64,000 nucleotides of DNA from Colwellia marinimaniae (GCF_002207865.1 NZ_BDQM01000002.1:62001-126000); one strand, 5' to 3'; numbered from the stretch's first letter, positions 11,593 to 21,431 are shown. The notes: a model not told the origin generated them from the sequence alone. Program-made: numbers and translations.

Positions 11593-12651
11593 CTACCCGG
11601 GAAAGATGTTGTTGCGCTGCAGCAGCTTACCAATAAAACTTTCTGCCGACAATGAAGCGGCTTTAGAAAACTTCTCGGCCAAGCCTTTTTTAATTTCATA
11701 CTTAATCGCGACAACTTTATGACTTTTACTTTTCCCTTGTAAGTAGTCATCACTGGTTTGGATGCTATCCACGAGGCCAAGCTCTAGTGCTGTGGTGCCA
11801 AACCAGTGTTCACCGGTTGCAACTTTCGCAATATCTAAGCTAGGTCGGCGCTCACTAACAAAGTTTTTAAATAACACATGAGTTTCTTCTAACTCTTCAA
11901 TAAACTTTGCTTTGCCTTTTTCAGTATTTTCACCAAACATAGTCACTGTGCGTTTAAATTCACCGGCGGTAAATTGCTCAAATTCGATATCATGCTTTTT
12001 AAGTAATTTGTTAAAGTTAGGTACCTGAGCAATAACACCAATAGAGCCTAAAATGGCAAAGGGTGCACAAATAATATGATTAGCTACACACGCCATCATA
12101 TAGCCGCCACTAGCAGCCACTTTATCAACTGATACTGTCAATGGAATATTATGCTGACGGATGCGGTCAAGTTGCGAGGAAGCTAGACCATAGCCGTGTA
12201 CCATACCGCCGCCACTTTCTAAGCGAATAAATACTTCATCTGTCGGCTTGGCCACAGACAGTATCGCGGTCACTTCTTCACGTAACGAGCTGACCTCTTT
12301 AGCATCAATACTGCCGTTAAAATCTATAACAAATACATGGGCTTTACTTGGCTCTTCGGCTTCGCCCGCTTTAGCTAACTTAGCTTTTGCTTTATCGGCC
12401 TTTGCTTTTTCTTTTGCTAATTTTTTATCGACTTTTTCTTTTTCTTTATATTCTTCCTTGGTTAATAAGGCATGAATAATATCTTCTTCGGTCTCGATAA
12501 ATTGCTCTGACAAGTTGGTGATTTCCAATTCACCTTTTTTGTGTTGCTGTTTCATCGCGGCACCAGCAATGGCTATGATAATGGCAATTACCGCCAAAAC
12601 GAAAGTAACCGTTTTTGCTAAAAACATTCCGTATTCGTATAAAAATTCCAA
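11593..12651 (-). CDS. sohB: S49-family inner-membrane peptidase SohB
   Basis: Signal-peptide-peptidase-like serine protease of family S49. The N terminus (MEFLYEYGMFLAKTV) matches SohB and begins with a TTG codon at 12651 preceded by a good AGGAG site. One or two membrane segments lie within residues 1-30. A highly charged Lys/Glu/Ala-rich linker (about 58-100) precedes the protease core, which has the S49 motif region RLESGGGMVHGYG (about 152-164) and the nucleophile/base region SVDKVAASGGYMMA (about 182-195). It is 352 residues, close to the E. coli protein. Next to topA and yciK in E. coli too. Confidence 0.92.
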   Translation of the reverse strand: MEFLYEYGMFLAKTVTFVLAVIAIIIAIAGAAMKQQHKKGELEITNLSEQFIETEEDIIHALLTKEEYKEKEKVDKKLAKEKAKADKAKAKLAKAGEAEEPSKAHVFVIDFNGSIDAKEVSSLREEVTAILSVAKPTDEVFIRLESGGGMVHGYGLASSQLDRIRQHNIPLTVSVDKVAASGGYMMACVANHIICAPFAILGSIGVIAQVPNFNKLLKKHDIEFEQFTAGEFKRTVTMFGENTEKGKAKFIEELEETHVLFKNFVSERRPSLDIAKVATGEHWFGTTALELGLVDSIQTSDDYLQGKSKSHKVVAIKYEIKKGLAEKFSKAASLSAESFIGKLLQRNNIFPG

Positions 12652-12762
12652 GAGGACTCCTGAGGATTAATTGTTAAAAAATGGTAAAAACAATGCAGGT
12701 AATTCTACACTATTTTATTGGCTTGCAAACTACAGTTAATAAACATAAAAATTAGACAAAAA

Positions 12763-12784
12763 AAAGCCCTCAGCTGAGGGCTTT
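12763..12784 (-). terminator. Terminator after lipase gene
   Basis: A perfect palindrome AAAGCCCTCAG/CTGAGGGCTTT followed, on the minus strand, by a run of T. It ends the lipase transcript. Confidence 0.9.
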
Positions 12785-12821
12785 AAAACTACTATTTTAC
12801 CAAAACTTTGTTACCGCTCAC

Positions 12822-15425
12822 CTATTCACTAGCAGGAACAATATGTTCGTTATCAGTTATCAATATTAACTTACCAGCAGTTTTAGCAAATGCAGCAACT
12901 TGTGTTTGCATTTCAATGGTTACAGCTAGGTTAGCTGCAGCATCTTCAGCTACACCCTCTTCAATCGCAGGACTTAAAAGAGAACTATGATGACCTTTTA
13001 AGAAACGTACCGCCGCACTAACAGCGCTACTACCATCTCCTAACGTTTCACTTATGCCAAGTAAACCTAACGCTCTGATTAGAGGCTCAGTGCCCACTAA
13101 TGGCAAACTAGCATTAGCATTCACAATAACCTGATCGGATTTATTGGTGCCACCAACGGCTTCATCTCCAACAATCTCCATCAAATGTACCGGTGTCATG
13201 GTAGCTTGTACCGCTGCTGCATAGTTAATTGGATCAGCAGCATCAATAATAGTTTGCGCGGCAAAGTTAAACTCGTTAGCGAAAGCTGGATAGATGGCTG
13301 CGACGTATCCCTGGTACTCTTCATCAGTCATATCTTCTACTTTTTTACCGCTAGTCTTTTCAACTAAATCAATAAATGTTTGGCTTGATGTTAAACCAGC
13401 CTTCACCACAGGACCAAATGCTGGTGAATTTAGTAAGAGACCAGGGATACCGCCACCAGGGAATGCATAGGATGCACTATTGATTTTATACGGATTAACT
13501 GCCGATAACTCCCCTGTAGTAGGGTCAATAATACCTGAGTTAGCTAACGCTGTAAAAGTAACACCCGCGAACCCACCTAAAGAATGCCCTAAAAAACTCA
13601 CCTTAGTTGCATCAAGCTGACCAGCTAATGCGACACTATTTAAGCTTAAGCGCAACGCGAGTAAATCCACTTCACTTTGACGAATATTATCTCTTGCCGT
13701 TAACAAGCTACTGAGATTCATATAGCTAGTTACATCGGCATTAGCATAAGCTGGATGCTTACCTTTTAGCGATTGTGTAGCACTAATTTCATAAGCACCA
13801 CCCATTGCAACATCACCATTAAAATCGATACCTCGTGAGCCATGGTATGGATGGTCGATAGAAATTGTGGCAATACCTTGGCTTGCTAAGGTGCCGGCAA
13901 TAGCTAGGACTGTTTCTTTATACGAGGTAATACCATGAGAATAAATCATCACTGGCCAGCCAGCTGCTGGAATTTTCATGGTTTCAGCTTCAGTCAGCGC
14001 TGCGCCCTTTTTCATTGCCGCAATCTCATTGATACGAACAACATCTGGTGTAGTAATAATAACATCGATGGCACTAGCACCGGTTTTATATGATTTCACC
14101 TGAGGTAACGGGTTATATTTTGTCAGGTGACGAGTTTGATCTATTGCTACTGCAACAGTATTACCTTCATCGTCAATAGGAACATCAATGGTAAAAGTTA
14201 ATCCTACTAATTTAGCCGGATTAGCTAATAACTCTGCTGGGTCTTGACCTTGAGCAATGGCTTGCTCAGCAAAAGACTGTTGTGATAGTACGCCGGATGT
14301 TAATGCACCGCCAACAGTTACCGGGCTATCACCCATAGCTTGCCAGCGACTAAATAAATCAGGGCAACCTTTGGTGATATCGTCAGCTAATAAATCACAG
14401 CTACCTGCCTGACCATCAGCATACGGTGTTTCAAGGTAATATGGAGTTGATAAACTACTTTTAGAAACAGCAGCAAAACTTGCTAACGTACCCGCACCTA
14501 GATCATCTGGGTCTAAGCCAGCAAGCATTGCGGCATTAGCACCCGTTGGTGTAATAGCAGATAAAATAGGAGTGGTACCAGGCGTTTCTGATAACATTAA
14601 TAATTTAACTGTTTGTGCAACATCATCAATTGACTGGGTCGTCATAGAAAATGAGTAAATAATATTATCTTTACTAAGACCACCTTCAACAGCGACATTC
14701 TCGTAGCTATTAGTTAAGCCCTGTAATAATAACTGACTCTCGGTTGCTAACGGATTTTCTATGAAGTCTTGCTTTACCGCTTCATACGTATTGGAGCCAA
14801 AAATCGCCGTACCTTCATTATCTAAAATAGCATCTGTTAACGCGATAACATAACCTGTTTTCGCTTTAAACGGTTTTAATGGCACAATGGCAATATCATT
14901 ACCTGACGCTTTAGCAATAAAATCAACGCCAAAGGTTAACTCGGCTACGAATTTACATGCAGGACCTCTTGGCATAGCCGCACACTCGGTGTCACTAGTA
15001 TCTCCACCCATAATAACTTCATAAATATGGACAGCTGCTGGATTAAATACACTATCGGCATTTAATGTTCTTCCCTCAGGGAAATCAACTTCAATTGTGA
15101 ATGGGTTTATTGTTGACCAACCATCTAATGCACCAATAGCTGCCGATGGATTGAAATAATCAACAGGCAGCTTATTGCCGTCTTCATCAACTAAATTTTC
15201 ATCAGGCAAGTTTAGTGTGCCATCTTGAGTACCGGAAAATAGTAAGTCATTTGGAATCGATAAACGTGGTTCATCGGCACCGGGATCAAAAACAATACGA
15301 GCTAAAGACTTAACCGCTGAGCCATTATCGGCCACTTCTTTTTGTACATCTTCGATAGTTTCGCTATCACAGGCACTTAAACCAAGTGCGCTAATAATCG
15401 CAAGACTGAGAGCTAGCTTTTTCAT
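12822..15425 (-). CDS. Pla-1/Cef/VolA-type lipoprotein (phospho)lipase
   Basis: Large surface lipase related to Pla-1/Cef and to Vibrio VolA, which releases fatty acids from (lyso)phospholipids. Lipoprotein signal with lipobox LSAC (Cys19). The alpha/beta-hydrolase core shows MIYSHGITSYKE (oxyanion-side HG motif, about residues 488-499) and the nucleophile GHSLGGFAG (Ser near 615). At 867 residues it has the long N-terminal non-catalytic part usual for the family. Upstream are overlapping palindromes like PsrA operators, which fits control by fatty acids. Family assignment is strong, substrate inferred. Confidence 0.85.
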   Translation of the reverse strand: MKKLALSLAIISALGLSACDSETIEDVQKEVADNGSAVKSLARIVFDPGADEPRLSIPNDLLFSGTQDGTLNLPDENLVDEDGNKLPVDYFNPSAAIGALDGWSTINPFTIEVDFPEGRTLNADSVFNPAAVHIYEVIMGGDTSDTECAAMPRGPACKFVAELTFGVDFIAKASGNDIAIVPLKPFKAKTGYVIALTDAILDNEGTAIFGSNTYEAVKQDFIENPLATESQLLLQGLTNSYENVAVEGGLSKDNIIYSFSMTTQSIDDVAQTVKLLMLSETPGTTPILSAITPTGANAAMLAGLDPDDLGAGTLASFAAVSKSSLSTPYYLETPYADGQAGSCDLLADDITKGCPDLFSRWQAMGDSPVTVGGALTSGVLSQQSFAEQAIAQGQDPAELLANPAKLVGLTFTIDVPIDDEGNTVAVAIDQTRHLTKYNPLPQVKSYKTGASAIDVIITTPDVVRINEIAAMKKGAALTEAETMKIPAAGWPVMIYSHGITSYKETVLAIAGTLASQGIATISIDHPYHGSRGIDFNGDVAMGGAYEISATQSLKGKHPAYANADVTSYMNLSSLLTARDNIRQSEVDLLALRLSLNSVALAGQLDATKVSFLGHSLGGFAGVTFTALANSGIIDPTTGELSAVNPYKINSASYAFPGGGIPGLLLNSPAFGPVVKAGLTSSQTFIDLVEKTSGKKVEDMTDEEYQGYVAAIYPAFANEFNFAAQTIIDAADPINYAAAVQATMTPVHLMEIVGDEAVGGTNKSDQVIVNANASLPLVGTEPLIRALGLLGISETLGDGSSAVSAAVRFLKGHHSSLLSPAIEEGVAEDAAANLAVTIEMQTQVAAFAKTAGKLILITDNEHIVPASE

Positions 15426-15489
15426 ATTAAATTCCCCAATGCCTTAATTTTTATTATGTATAGTTGTTAAAGTTATTTAAATCTTAGCT

Positions 15490-15519
15490 TTTGAACCAAA
15501 GTTCAAACTAACGTTTGAA
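15490..15519. promoter_or_regulatory. Overlapping PsrA-like palindromes
   Basis: Two perfect 18-bp palindromes overlap by six bases: TTTGAAC-CAAA-GTTCAAA (15490-15507) and TTCAAAC-TAAC-GTTTGAA (15502-15519). The second fits the published PsrA pattern G/CAAAC-N2-4-GTTTG/C. A further TTCAA half-site lies at 15536-15540. They are 65-95 bp upstream of the lipase start and about 190 bp from yciK on the other strand. Binding by PsrA is inferred. Confidence 0.6.
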
Positions 15520-15705
15520 TAACTAGTTAGACCAGTTCAAGTTACCCCAAGATGTCACAAGGTGCTAGTATTTTTTTACTTTTTTGTATTATTTTGTCTT
15601 ACTTTGTGTTGTTTCTTCATGTTAATAAACTTTTTTCTCGTCAATGAAAATGTCAACGAGTAGAATAGACAGGTATTTTTCTCACACACAGCGAAAAGAT
15701 CTAAG

Positions 15706-16443
15706 ATGTTTAATTATTCAATAAAAGATGCTTGTTTAAACAACAAAACCATTCTAGTTACCGGTGCTGGTGCTGGTATTGGCCGCACTGCTGCATTAAC
15801 TTATGCCAAACTTGGTGCCACAGTAATTCTTCTGGGTAAAACGGTTAGTAAACTTGAAGCTGTTTATGATGAAATTGTCGCCCTTGGCTTAGCTAAGCCT
15901 GCGATTATTCCTTTAGATTTAAAGGGTGCCACTAAGCAAAACTATATTGATATGTGTTCAACTATTGTAAGTCAATTTGGTCAGTTAGATGGTGCATTAC
16001 TTAATGCCTCAATTTTAGGTGAACTTACGCCCTTTACTCAAATTCATGAGCAAGTGTTTAACGATGTGATGAAGGTAAATGTTACCGCGCAATATCTGCT
16101 GGCCCAAGCATTAATACCAACATTATTATTAGCACCAAAATCCTCTTTGGTTTTCACTTCTTCAGGTGTTGGTAATCAAGGTCGCGCCTACTGGGGAGCA
16201 TACAGCATGTCAAAATTTGCCACTGAAGGCATGATGCAAGTTATCGCTGATGAATACGATACCAGCAATTTGCGTACTAACGCAATAAACCCAGGCGCTA
16301 CCAATACCAATATGCGCTCTTGTGCATTTCCCGCTGAAGATAAAACAGAAATTGCTAGCCCAGAAGATATTATGCCGTTATATGTTTATTTGATGTCGAA
16401 CGACAGCATTGAAGTGAATGGTCAAACCTTAAAGGCCCAGTAA
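15706..16443 (+). CDS. yciK: YciK-type short-chain dehydrogenase
   Basis: NAD(P)-dependent oxidoreductase of the classical SDR family. The nucleotide motif TGAGAGIG is at about residues 20-27, the catalytic Tyr and Lys are in GAYSMSKFA (about 165-173), and NPGATNT follows. The sequence pattern and the 245-residue length fit YciK, whose physiological substrate is not known. In E. coli yciK faces sohB from the opposite strand; the same orientation is kept here with the lipase gene between. A strong terminator separates it from fadD. Confidence 0.85.
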   Translation: MFNYSIKDACLNNKTILVTGAGAGIGRTAALTYAKLGATVILLGKTVSKLEAVYDEIVALGLAKPAIIPLDLKGATKQNYIDMCSTIVSQFGQLDGALLNASILGELTPFTQIHEQVFNDVMKVNVTAQYLLAQALIPTLLLAPKSSLVFTSSGVGNQGRAYWGAYSMSKFATEGMMQVIADEYDTSNLRTNAINPGATNTNMRSCAFPAEDKTEIASPEDIMPLYVYLMSNDSIEVNGQTLKAQ

Positions 16444-16475
16444 GGACTGGATAAACCTTGAGAAAATTTACCAAT

Positions 16476-16508
16476 AAAAAAGGCAAGCTCGATGAGCTTG
16501 CCTTTTTT
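16476..16508. terminator. Bidirectional terminator yciK / fadD
   Basis: AAAAAAGGCAAGCTC (16476-16490) and its complement (16494-16508) form a 15-bp perfect stem around GAT, between two convergent genes. Confidence 0.93.
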
Positions 16509-16550
16509 ATTAATGAGTACTTTATTTACTGTATTTAAAAAACTGAGAAA

Positions 16551-18236
16551 TTAACGTAACTCTCTTCTTAAAATTTTACCCACATTGGTTTTTGGTAATT
16601 CTTTACGAAACTCAACCAATTTTGGCACTTTATAGTTGGTGAGGTTTTCACGACAATGTTTAATAAGTATTTCTTCCGTTAAATCATCGGACTTACTTAC
16701 CACAAATATTTTCACAATTTCACCTGAAACTTCATGAGGAACACCGATGGCAGCAGACTCTAGTACTCCCTCATGCATGGCCAGTACTTCTTCAATTTCA
16801 TTGGGGTAAACATTAAAACCAGAAACGATAATCATGTCTTTTTTACGATCAACTATAGTAAAGAAACCTTTATCATCCATCAAGGCAATATCACCCGTAG
16901 CAAACCAGCCATCTTTTAACACTTCGTCTGTCGCTTCCTCGCATTTGTAATAACCCAGCATCACTTGCGGGCCTTTAACCCACATTTCACCTGACTCGCC
17001 AATATCTGCTTCACTACCATCTTCGCGCATGATTTTAACATCAGTTGACGGTGCAGGCAGACCTATACTGCCATCATACGCAGCAAGGTTATAAGGACTT
17101 ATACACACTAAAGGTGCACATTCAGTTAGACCATAGCCCTCTAATAAGCGGGTACCGGTAATTTTCTGCCAACGCTCAGCTACAGGTCGTTGTACTGCCA
17201 TACCACCGCCTAGTGACATTTTTAGTGTACTAAAATCAAGTTCACTAAAGCCTGGTGTATTCAATAAACCGTTAAATAACGTGTTAACGCCGGTAATGGC
17301 GGTAAATGGGTACTTGGATAATTCTTTAACAAAATTAGGCATATCTCTTGGGTTGGTAATCAATAAATTGGTACCACCCATAGTATAGAATGTTAAACAA
17401 TTCGCCGTTAAGGCAAAGATATGATAAAGCGGTAAAGCGGTTACTACTAACTCTTTACCTTCCTCGAGTAATGGACAAATAGCCGCTTTCGCTTGTTGTA
17501 AGTTTGCCACCATATTACGGTGCGTTAACATGGCGCCTTTAGATAATCCTGTGGTACCACCAGTATATTGCAAGAAGGCAAGATCATCTCCGCACAACTC
17601 AACCGGTGTCAATTCAAGCTTCATGCCTTGTGCTAAGGCACGATTAAAACGCACAGCATCTGGCAGGTTAAAAGCGGGTACCATTTTTTTAACGTACTTA
17701 ATTACACAATTTACCACAGTGCCTTTAACTAAACCCAAGCGATCACCCAGTGATGTCATAATCACATGTTTCACAGAGGTCTTATCAATCACTTTTTCAA
17801 GTGTTTTAGCAAAGTTTTCTATGATTAACATTGCTTTGGTATCAGAATCTTTTAATTGATGTTCAAGCTCTCGGGCAGTATACAAAGGATTTACGTTAAC
17901 AACGGTAAGTCCCGCTAACAAAGCACCAAATAATGCGATGGGATACTGTAAGCAGTTAGGGACCATAATGGCGAATTTGTCGCCTTTTTGTAAACCTAAA
18001 TCTTGTTGCAAATAAGCAGCAAAAGCCGTTGCTTGTTCTAAAAGCTCTCCATATGAGATTGAAGCGCCCATATTAATGAATGCCGTTTTATCACTAAATT
18101 TAATCGAGTATTTAGTAAACATGGCGGCAATAGATGGATACTTATCAGCATCTATGTCGAATGGCACTGCACTTGGGTAACTTTTTTCTAACCAAATTCT
18201 TTCCACAATGGCTTTCCTCAATAGGTAATTAGGCAT
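16551..18236 (-). CDS. fadD: Long-chain fatty acid--CoA ligase FadD
   Basis: ATP-dependent acyl-CoA synthetase that activates long-chain fatty acids for beta-oxidation at the inner membrane. The AMP-binding P-loop-like motif [16 protein letters not shown] is at about residues 221-236; YGLTECAP (about 368-375), GWFATGDIA and [20 protein letters not shown] (adenylation/hinge regions) follow. The 561 residues equal the E. coli length. The gene heads the group fadD, hydrolase, M50, tsaB read right to left; E. coli also places fadD near tsaB. A PsrA-like palindrome lies about 90-105 bp upstream. Confidence 0.96.
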   Translation of the reverse strand: MPNYLLRKAIVERIWLEKSYPSAVPFDIDADKYPSIAAMFTKYSIKFSDKTAFINMGASISYGELLEQATAFAAYLQQDLGLQKGDKFAIMVPNCLQYPIALFGALLAGLTVVNVNPLYTARELEHQLKDSDTKAMLIIENFAKTLEKVIDKTSVKHVIMTSLGDRLGLVKGTVVNCVIKYVKKMVPAFNLPDAVRFNRALAQGMKLELTPVELCGDDLAFLQYTGGTTGLSKGAMLTHRNMVANLQQAKAAICPLLEEGKELVVTALPLYHIFALTANCLTFYTMGGTNLLITNPRDMPNFVKELSKYPFTAITGVNTLFNGLLNTPGFSELDFSTLKMSLGGGMAVQRPVAERWQKITGTRLLEGYGLTECAPLVCISPYNLAAYDGSIGLPAPSTDVKIMREDGSEADIGESGEMWVKGPQVMLGYYKCEEATDEVLKDGWFATGDIALMDDKGFFTIVDRKKDMIIVSGFNVYPNEIEEVLAMHEGVLESAAIGVPHEVSGEIVKIFVVSKSDDLTEEILIKHCRENLTNYKVPKLVEFRKELPKTNVGKILRRELR

Positions 18237-18323
18237 TAATCTTTCTAATAATTATATTTTTTACAGTAACTCTTATTTTAATAGCACTGTTTTATCAAAA
18301 TTTTCATCATTACGCCAGTAAAA

Positions 18324-18341
18324 TTTAAACGCTTGTTTGAA
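18324..18341. promoter_or_regulatory. PsrA-like operator upstream of fadD
   Basis: TTTAAAC-GCTT-GTTTGAA differs from a perfect palindrome at one position. It overlaps the very 3' end of the preceding hydrolase gene and lies 88-105 bp before the fadD start. The same layout is found upstream of the lipase and acyl-CoA dehydrogenase genes. Confidence 0.55.
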
Positions 18342-19263
18342 TTTCACTAAAAAAATTACTGAGCAAATGTACTAGTTCTTCCGTTTGTTCCATATGTACA
18401 TGGTGCCCACCTGTCAGTTTATTAGTGGTTAAATGACTAACGCAGGAAGAAAAATGAGCCAGTCCGGTAGCCACCATATCCATGCCTTTATCACCGTAAA
18501 TTAATTGTAGCGGGCATTTTATATCACTAAAAAGTTGTTGCCCTTGTTCTTGGCTTAGTCGATAAAGTGAAACAGTCCGTAAGCGCGGGTCAGATCGCCA
18601 ACGATATAAAACACTAGCCTCACCAACAGCACTTATGTTGCCTGACTGATCTTTAACTTCGATAAGTGATCTTTGGACAATTAACTTAGCATGGTCAACT
18701 TTTAAGTCAGAAACATGCAACCGTGCTTTAACCGCAATATCTTCACTAAACGTTCGAGTAGGCTTAACTGACTTTACTCGACTTAATATACCTTGCCTTA
18801 ACTGCTTAGTCGTTTGCTCTGCCGGGGCACAAATAAAACCAAACGAGTCAATTAATGTCAGTGACTTTACCTTCTCAGGAAAAGCGGCGGCAAATGCACT
18901 GGCAACCATAGCGCCCATTGAGTGAGCAACAATATCAATTGCTGGCCAGTTATTAAGGGCAAACAAAGCCACTAAATCACTAACATAATCAAAAAAATGG
19001 TAATGGGCACCAACACTGCGATGATCTGAATGACCATGCCCAGGCCAGTCTAACGCAATGACATACTTATCAGACAGCAAATCACTTTTTTGCGTTTTTT
19101 GCTGCACTATTTCTTGCATTAAAGGTAAAAAGCTGGCGGCATTATCCAAGTATCCATGTAAGCATAGCACTGGTTGCTGATTCTTATTACCACAAGTGAT
19201 TGCACTTAGCGTTAAACTGTCTAGCTCAAAGCTAAGCGCTGCAATGTTATTTGTATCTGCCAT
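18325..19263 (-). CDS. Alpha/beta-fold hydrolase
   Basis: A 312-residue cytoplasmic serine hydrolase. The oxyanion motif CLHGYLDNAASF (about residues 29-40), the nucleophile elbow VAHSMGAMVAS (Ser near 119) and a C-terminal GGHHVHME carrying the likely catalytic His are all present, so the triad looks complete. The pattern is close to the serine-hydrolase-like (SERHL/MEST-like) group. The substrate is unknown. It lies 88 bp upstream of fadD on the same strand and 18 bp after the M50-like gene, so it is probably co-transcribed with the latter and possibly with fadD. Confidence 0.85.
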   Translation of the reverse strand: MADTNNIAALSFELDSLTLSAITCGNKNQQPVLCLHGYLDNAASFLPLMQEIVQQKTQKSDLLSDKYVIALDWPGHGHSDHRSVGAHYHFFDYVSDLVALFALNNWPAIDIVAHSMGAMVASAFAAAFPEKVKSLTLIDSFGFICAPAEQTTKQLRQGILSRVKSVKPTRTFSEDIAVKARLHVSDLKVDHAKLIVQRSLIEVKDQSGNISAVGEASVLYRWRSDPRLRTVSLYRLSQEQGQQLFSDIKCPLQLIYGDKGMDMVATGLAHFSSCVSHLTTNKLTGGHHVHMEQTEELVHLLSNFFSEIQTSV

Positions 19264-19281
19264 AAGGGTTAGGCCCTTGAT

Positions 19282-19962
19282 TTAAGCATAAGACTTTTGA
19301 TTGCTTTTAATTAAGGAATACAGCGCCGCAATGGCTAACACGCACCAGATCAACACCCAAACCAGCTCAGGCACCATAGTCATTGAGGCTAGAGCAGCAC
19401 CATCACCTAAGTCACGGCCATCAAATAAATACGTTGGGCTAAATAAGCTGTTTAATAAAATACTCAAGCCAAAGAATTTTAACAATAACTGTAAATAGTA
19501 TAAGCGACGCATTTTTATACTTAGTACAAACATTACCGCTAAGCTTGCGATAATAATCATAGTAAGCAAGTCTCTTGCCCACAAGACGATTGAAGCGAGT
19601 AGTAAAACAATCATCACGCCAGAAAAAATCTGTGCTGTACGTTGATGGCTATTCGCCAGCTTGAATAATAGCCAGCCCCAAAATGTTGCTCCTGCATAAC
19701 CAAAAAAAGTAATAAAGAAGCTTAAGCCGCCTTGGGTAGTACATAAACCAGCGCCCGTAGCATACAGTTGGATATTGATGATTTCACCGCCGGTAAGCAA
19801 TGCAGCAATACCATGACTTATTTCATGAAAGTATGTTTCCAACCAATTCAGTGGGATAGAAACAAGCGGGATCTGTCTGATGACAATGGCCGCCACCAAG
19901 AGGAAATATAACTGATATTTTTGCCAAAGACTGGCTGAGGAATGTTTCAGGGTGCTAGTCAT
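19282..19962 (-). CDS. M50-like membrane metallopeptidase
   Basis: A 226-residue polytopic membrane protein with a zinc-binding HEISH motif (residues 46-50) at the start of a membrane segment, followed by GIAALLTGG, as in the M50B/SpoIVFB-like peptidases. About five or six hydrophobic segments follow. The third zinc ligand usual for M50 proteases is not obvious; FDGRDLGDGAA (about 182-192) is a candidate. Substrate unknown; an intramembrane protease role is only inferred. It sits between tsaB and the hydrolase gene with short spacers, suggesting one operon. Confidence 0.75.
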   Translation of the reverse strand: MTSTLKHSSASLWQKYQLYFLLVAAIVIRQIPLVSIPLNWLETYFHEISHGIAALLTGGEIINIQLYATGAGLCTTQGGLSFFITFFGYAGATFWGWLLFKLANSHQRTAQIFSGVMIVLLLASIVLWARDLLTMIIIASLAVMFVLSIKMRRLYYLQLLLKFFGLSILLNSLFSPTYLFDGRDLGDGAALASMTMVPELVWVLIWCVLAIAALYSLIKSNQKSYA

Positions 19963-19999
19963 ACTTTGCTGCCATATTTACTGTCATAGTTTGCTACCG

Positions 20000-20731
20000 T
20001 TATTTACCCGGAAGTTTTTTCCAGGAAACTGTATCTCGAACATAGACTGGCTGAGCATCTTCTGCTGCCACGCCTAGCCCTTGTGCTAATTTTATTTTAC
20101 CTATTGTCAACATAGCTTCAGCACTCGGGAATAATATATCCGGGCTACCGTCATTCAGCTTCAAGCTAAATAACTGCTCTCCTGATTTTTCACTTAACTT
20201 TTCACTTAGCTTTTCAGAGTACGCATCCCAACCTGTACCGACAGCATATTTAGGCGCAGTGACAACAGCAGACAGTTGCTCGGCTAATTGCTCTGGCGGA
20301 GTAACCGCTTCAGCTTGCTGCGCTTGCATAATATTATCTTCATCAAGCACATAATAACCATTATACACTTCAGACATACGGGCATCTATTGCCGCAATGA
20401 CCTGTTTATGGCCATGTTTTATATAGGCCAGTTGTGCCATAGCTTGTAAGCTAGACACGCCGACCACAGGTAAATTGGCAGAAAATGCTAAGCCTTGAGC
20501 AACACCAACACCAATACGAACGCCAGTAAAGCTACCCGGCCCTTGACCAAATATAAGACCATCAAGCTCTGCAAGTTTAATATTCGCCTCATTAAGCACT
20601 GCATCTATCATCGGCAGTAAATGTAAACTATGCGACTGTGGACAAAGTTCAAAGCGAGAAAATATTTTACCGTTTACTTGCAACGCTACTGAGCATGCTT
20701 CCGTTGAGGCATCGAGAGCCAAATAATTCAC
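20000..20731 (-). CDS. tsaB: tRNA threonylcarbamoyladenosine synthesis protein TsaB
   Basis: ASKHA-fold partner of TsaD in the complex that makes t6A37 on ANN-decoding tRNAs. The N terminus MNYLALDASTEACSVAL and the motif FGQGPGSFTGVRIGVG (about residues 62-77) are diagnostic. At 243 residues it is slightly longer than E. coli TsaB (231). A short repeated motif (LSEK three times, about 173-184) inserts in the C-terminal half and looks like local tandem expansion. It begins the group running to fadD. Confidence 0.95.
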   Translation of the reverse strand: MNYLALDASTEACSVALQVNGKIFSRFELCPQSHSLHLLPMIDAVLNEANIKLAELDGLIFGQGPGSFTGVRIGVGVAQGLAFSANLPVVGVSSLQAMAQLAYIKHGHKQVIAAIDARMSEVYNGYYVLDEDNIMQAQQAEAVTPPEQLAEQLSAVVTAPKYAVGTGWDAYSEKLSEKLSEKSGEQLFSLKLNDGSPDILFPSAEAMLTIGKIKLAQGLGVAAEDAQPVYVRDTVSWKKLPGK

Positions 20732-20807
20732 AATACTTACCTTTTAATGACCTTTAAATTAAGGTCTGTTGAACATTAATTTCATGCCTATGCACTTGGC
20801 TCAGGAT

Positions 20808-20936
20808 CGTCATCCCCGTGGTGTTTTAATCGGGGATCCAGTGTATAAAGATCAATGGAACAGGACAATATGCGTCCTGCATTGTCTAATAAGTAGCATC
20901 CATGCTACGTTCCGATCAGATACTTCGAAGATGACG
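20808..20936. repeat. Structured intergenic repeat-like element
   Basis: A 129-bp block bounded by CGTCATC (20808-20814) and its inverse GATGACG (20930-20936). Inside are ATCCCCG/CGGGGAT, GACAAT.ATGC/GCAT.TGTC and the perfect hairpin GTAGCAT-CC-ATGCTAC (20893-20908). This architecture is typical of dispersed intergenic repeats; only one copy is seen in this window. It separates tsaB from fkpB. The open frame through it is not a gene. Confidence 0.6.
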
Positions 20937-20986
20937 TTTACAAAGAGTTCCTGAGTAAACTACATAGACATATTAATATTGATACT

Positions 20987-21430
20987 CTAAAGAATTTCGA
21001 CTAAATCAATAACAAACGTCACTGTTTGTCCCGCAAGCGGATGATTGAAATCAATAGTCACTGAGTTGCCATTAACTTCTTTAATCATGCCGGGTAACTC
21101 ACCACCGGGTTGAGAAAAAGTAATAATATTACCTACTTTAGCTGGTGCATCAACAGTAAACTTATCTATATCCATATAATGGATATTATCCGGGTTGCTC
21201 TCACCAAAGGCGTCTTTAGCGACAAGAGTAAACTCTCTTGAATCACCTTTTGACATGCCAATAAGCTCAGCTTCAAAGGCCGGTGAAATACTGTTATCTC
21301 CCATAATAATTTTAGCGGGTTTATTATTGACTTTGGTACTATCAGCTGCCGAGCCATCACTCAACTTCATGGTAATATGAACAAGAATACTTGAGTCATT
21401 TTTAATTTTTAATTGCGTTGCTTCAGTCAT
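20987..21430 (-). CDS. fkpB: FKBP-type peptidyl-prolyl isomerase FkpB
   Basis: SlyD-like FKBP proline isomerase and chaperone of the cytoplasm. The FKBP core strands (SSILVHITMKLSDGS, then ELIGMSKGDSREF and NHPLAGQTVTF) surround the insert-in-flap domain. It is 147 residues, the usual size for FkpB/SlpA. It starts 1-2 nt after lspA, giving the conserved ileS-lspA-fkpB order. ispH, the usual next gene, is absent here; a repeat-like block takes its place. Confidence 0.93.
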   Translation of the reverse strand: MTEATQLKIKNDSSILVHITMKLSDGSAADSTKVNNKPAKIIMGDNSISPAFEAELIGMSKGDSREFTLVAKDAFGESNPDNIHYMDIDKFTVDAPAKVGNIITFSQPGGELPGMIKEVNGNSVTIDFNHPLAGQTVTFVIDLVEIL

Positions 21431-21431
21431 T

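Noticed and set aside
20769..20954. A 61-residue open frame on the + strand
   Set aside because: It lies inside a hairpin-rich repeat-like block, has no ribosome site and no protein-like composition.
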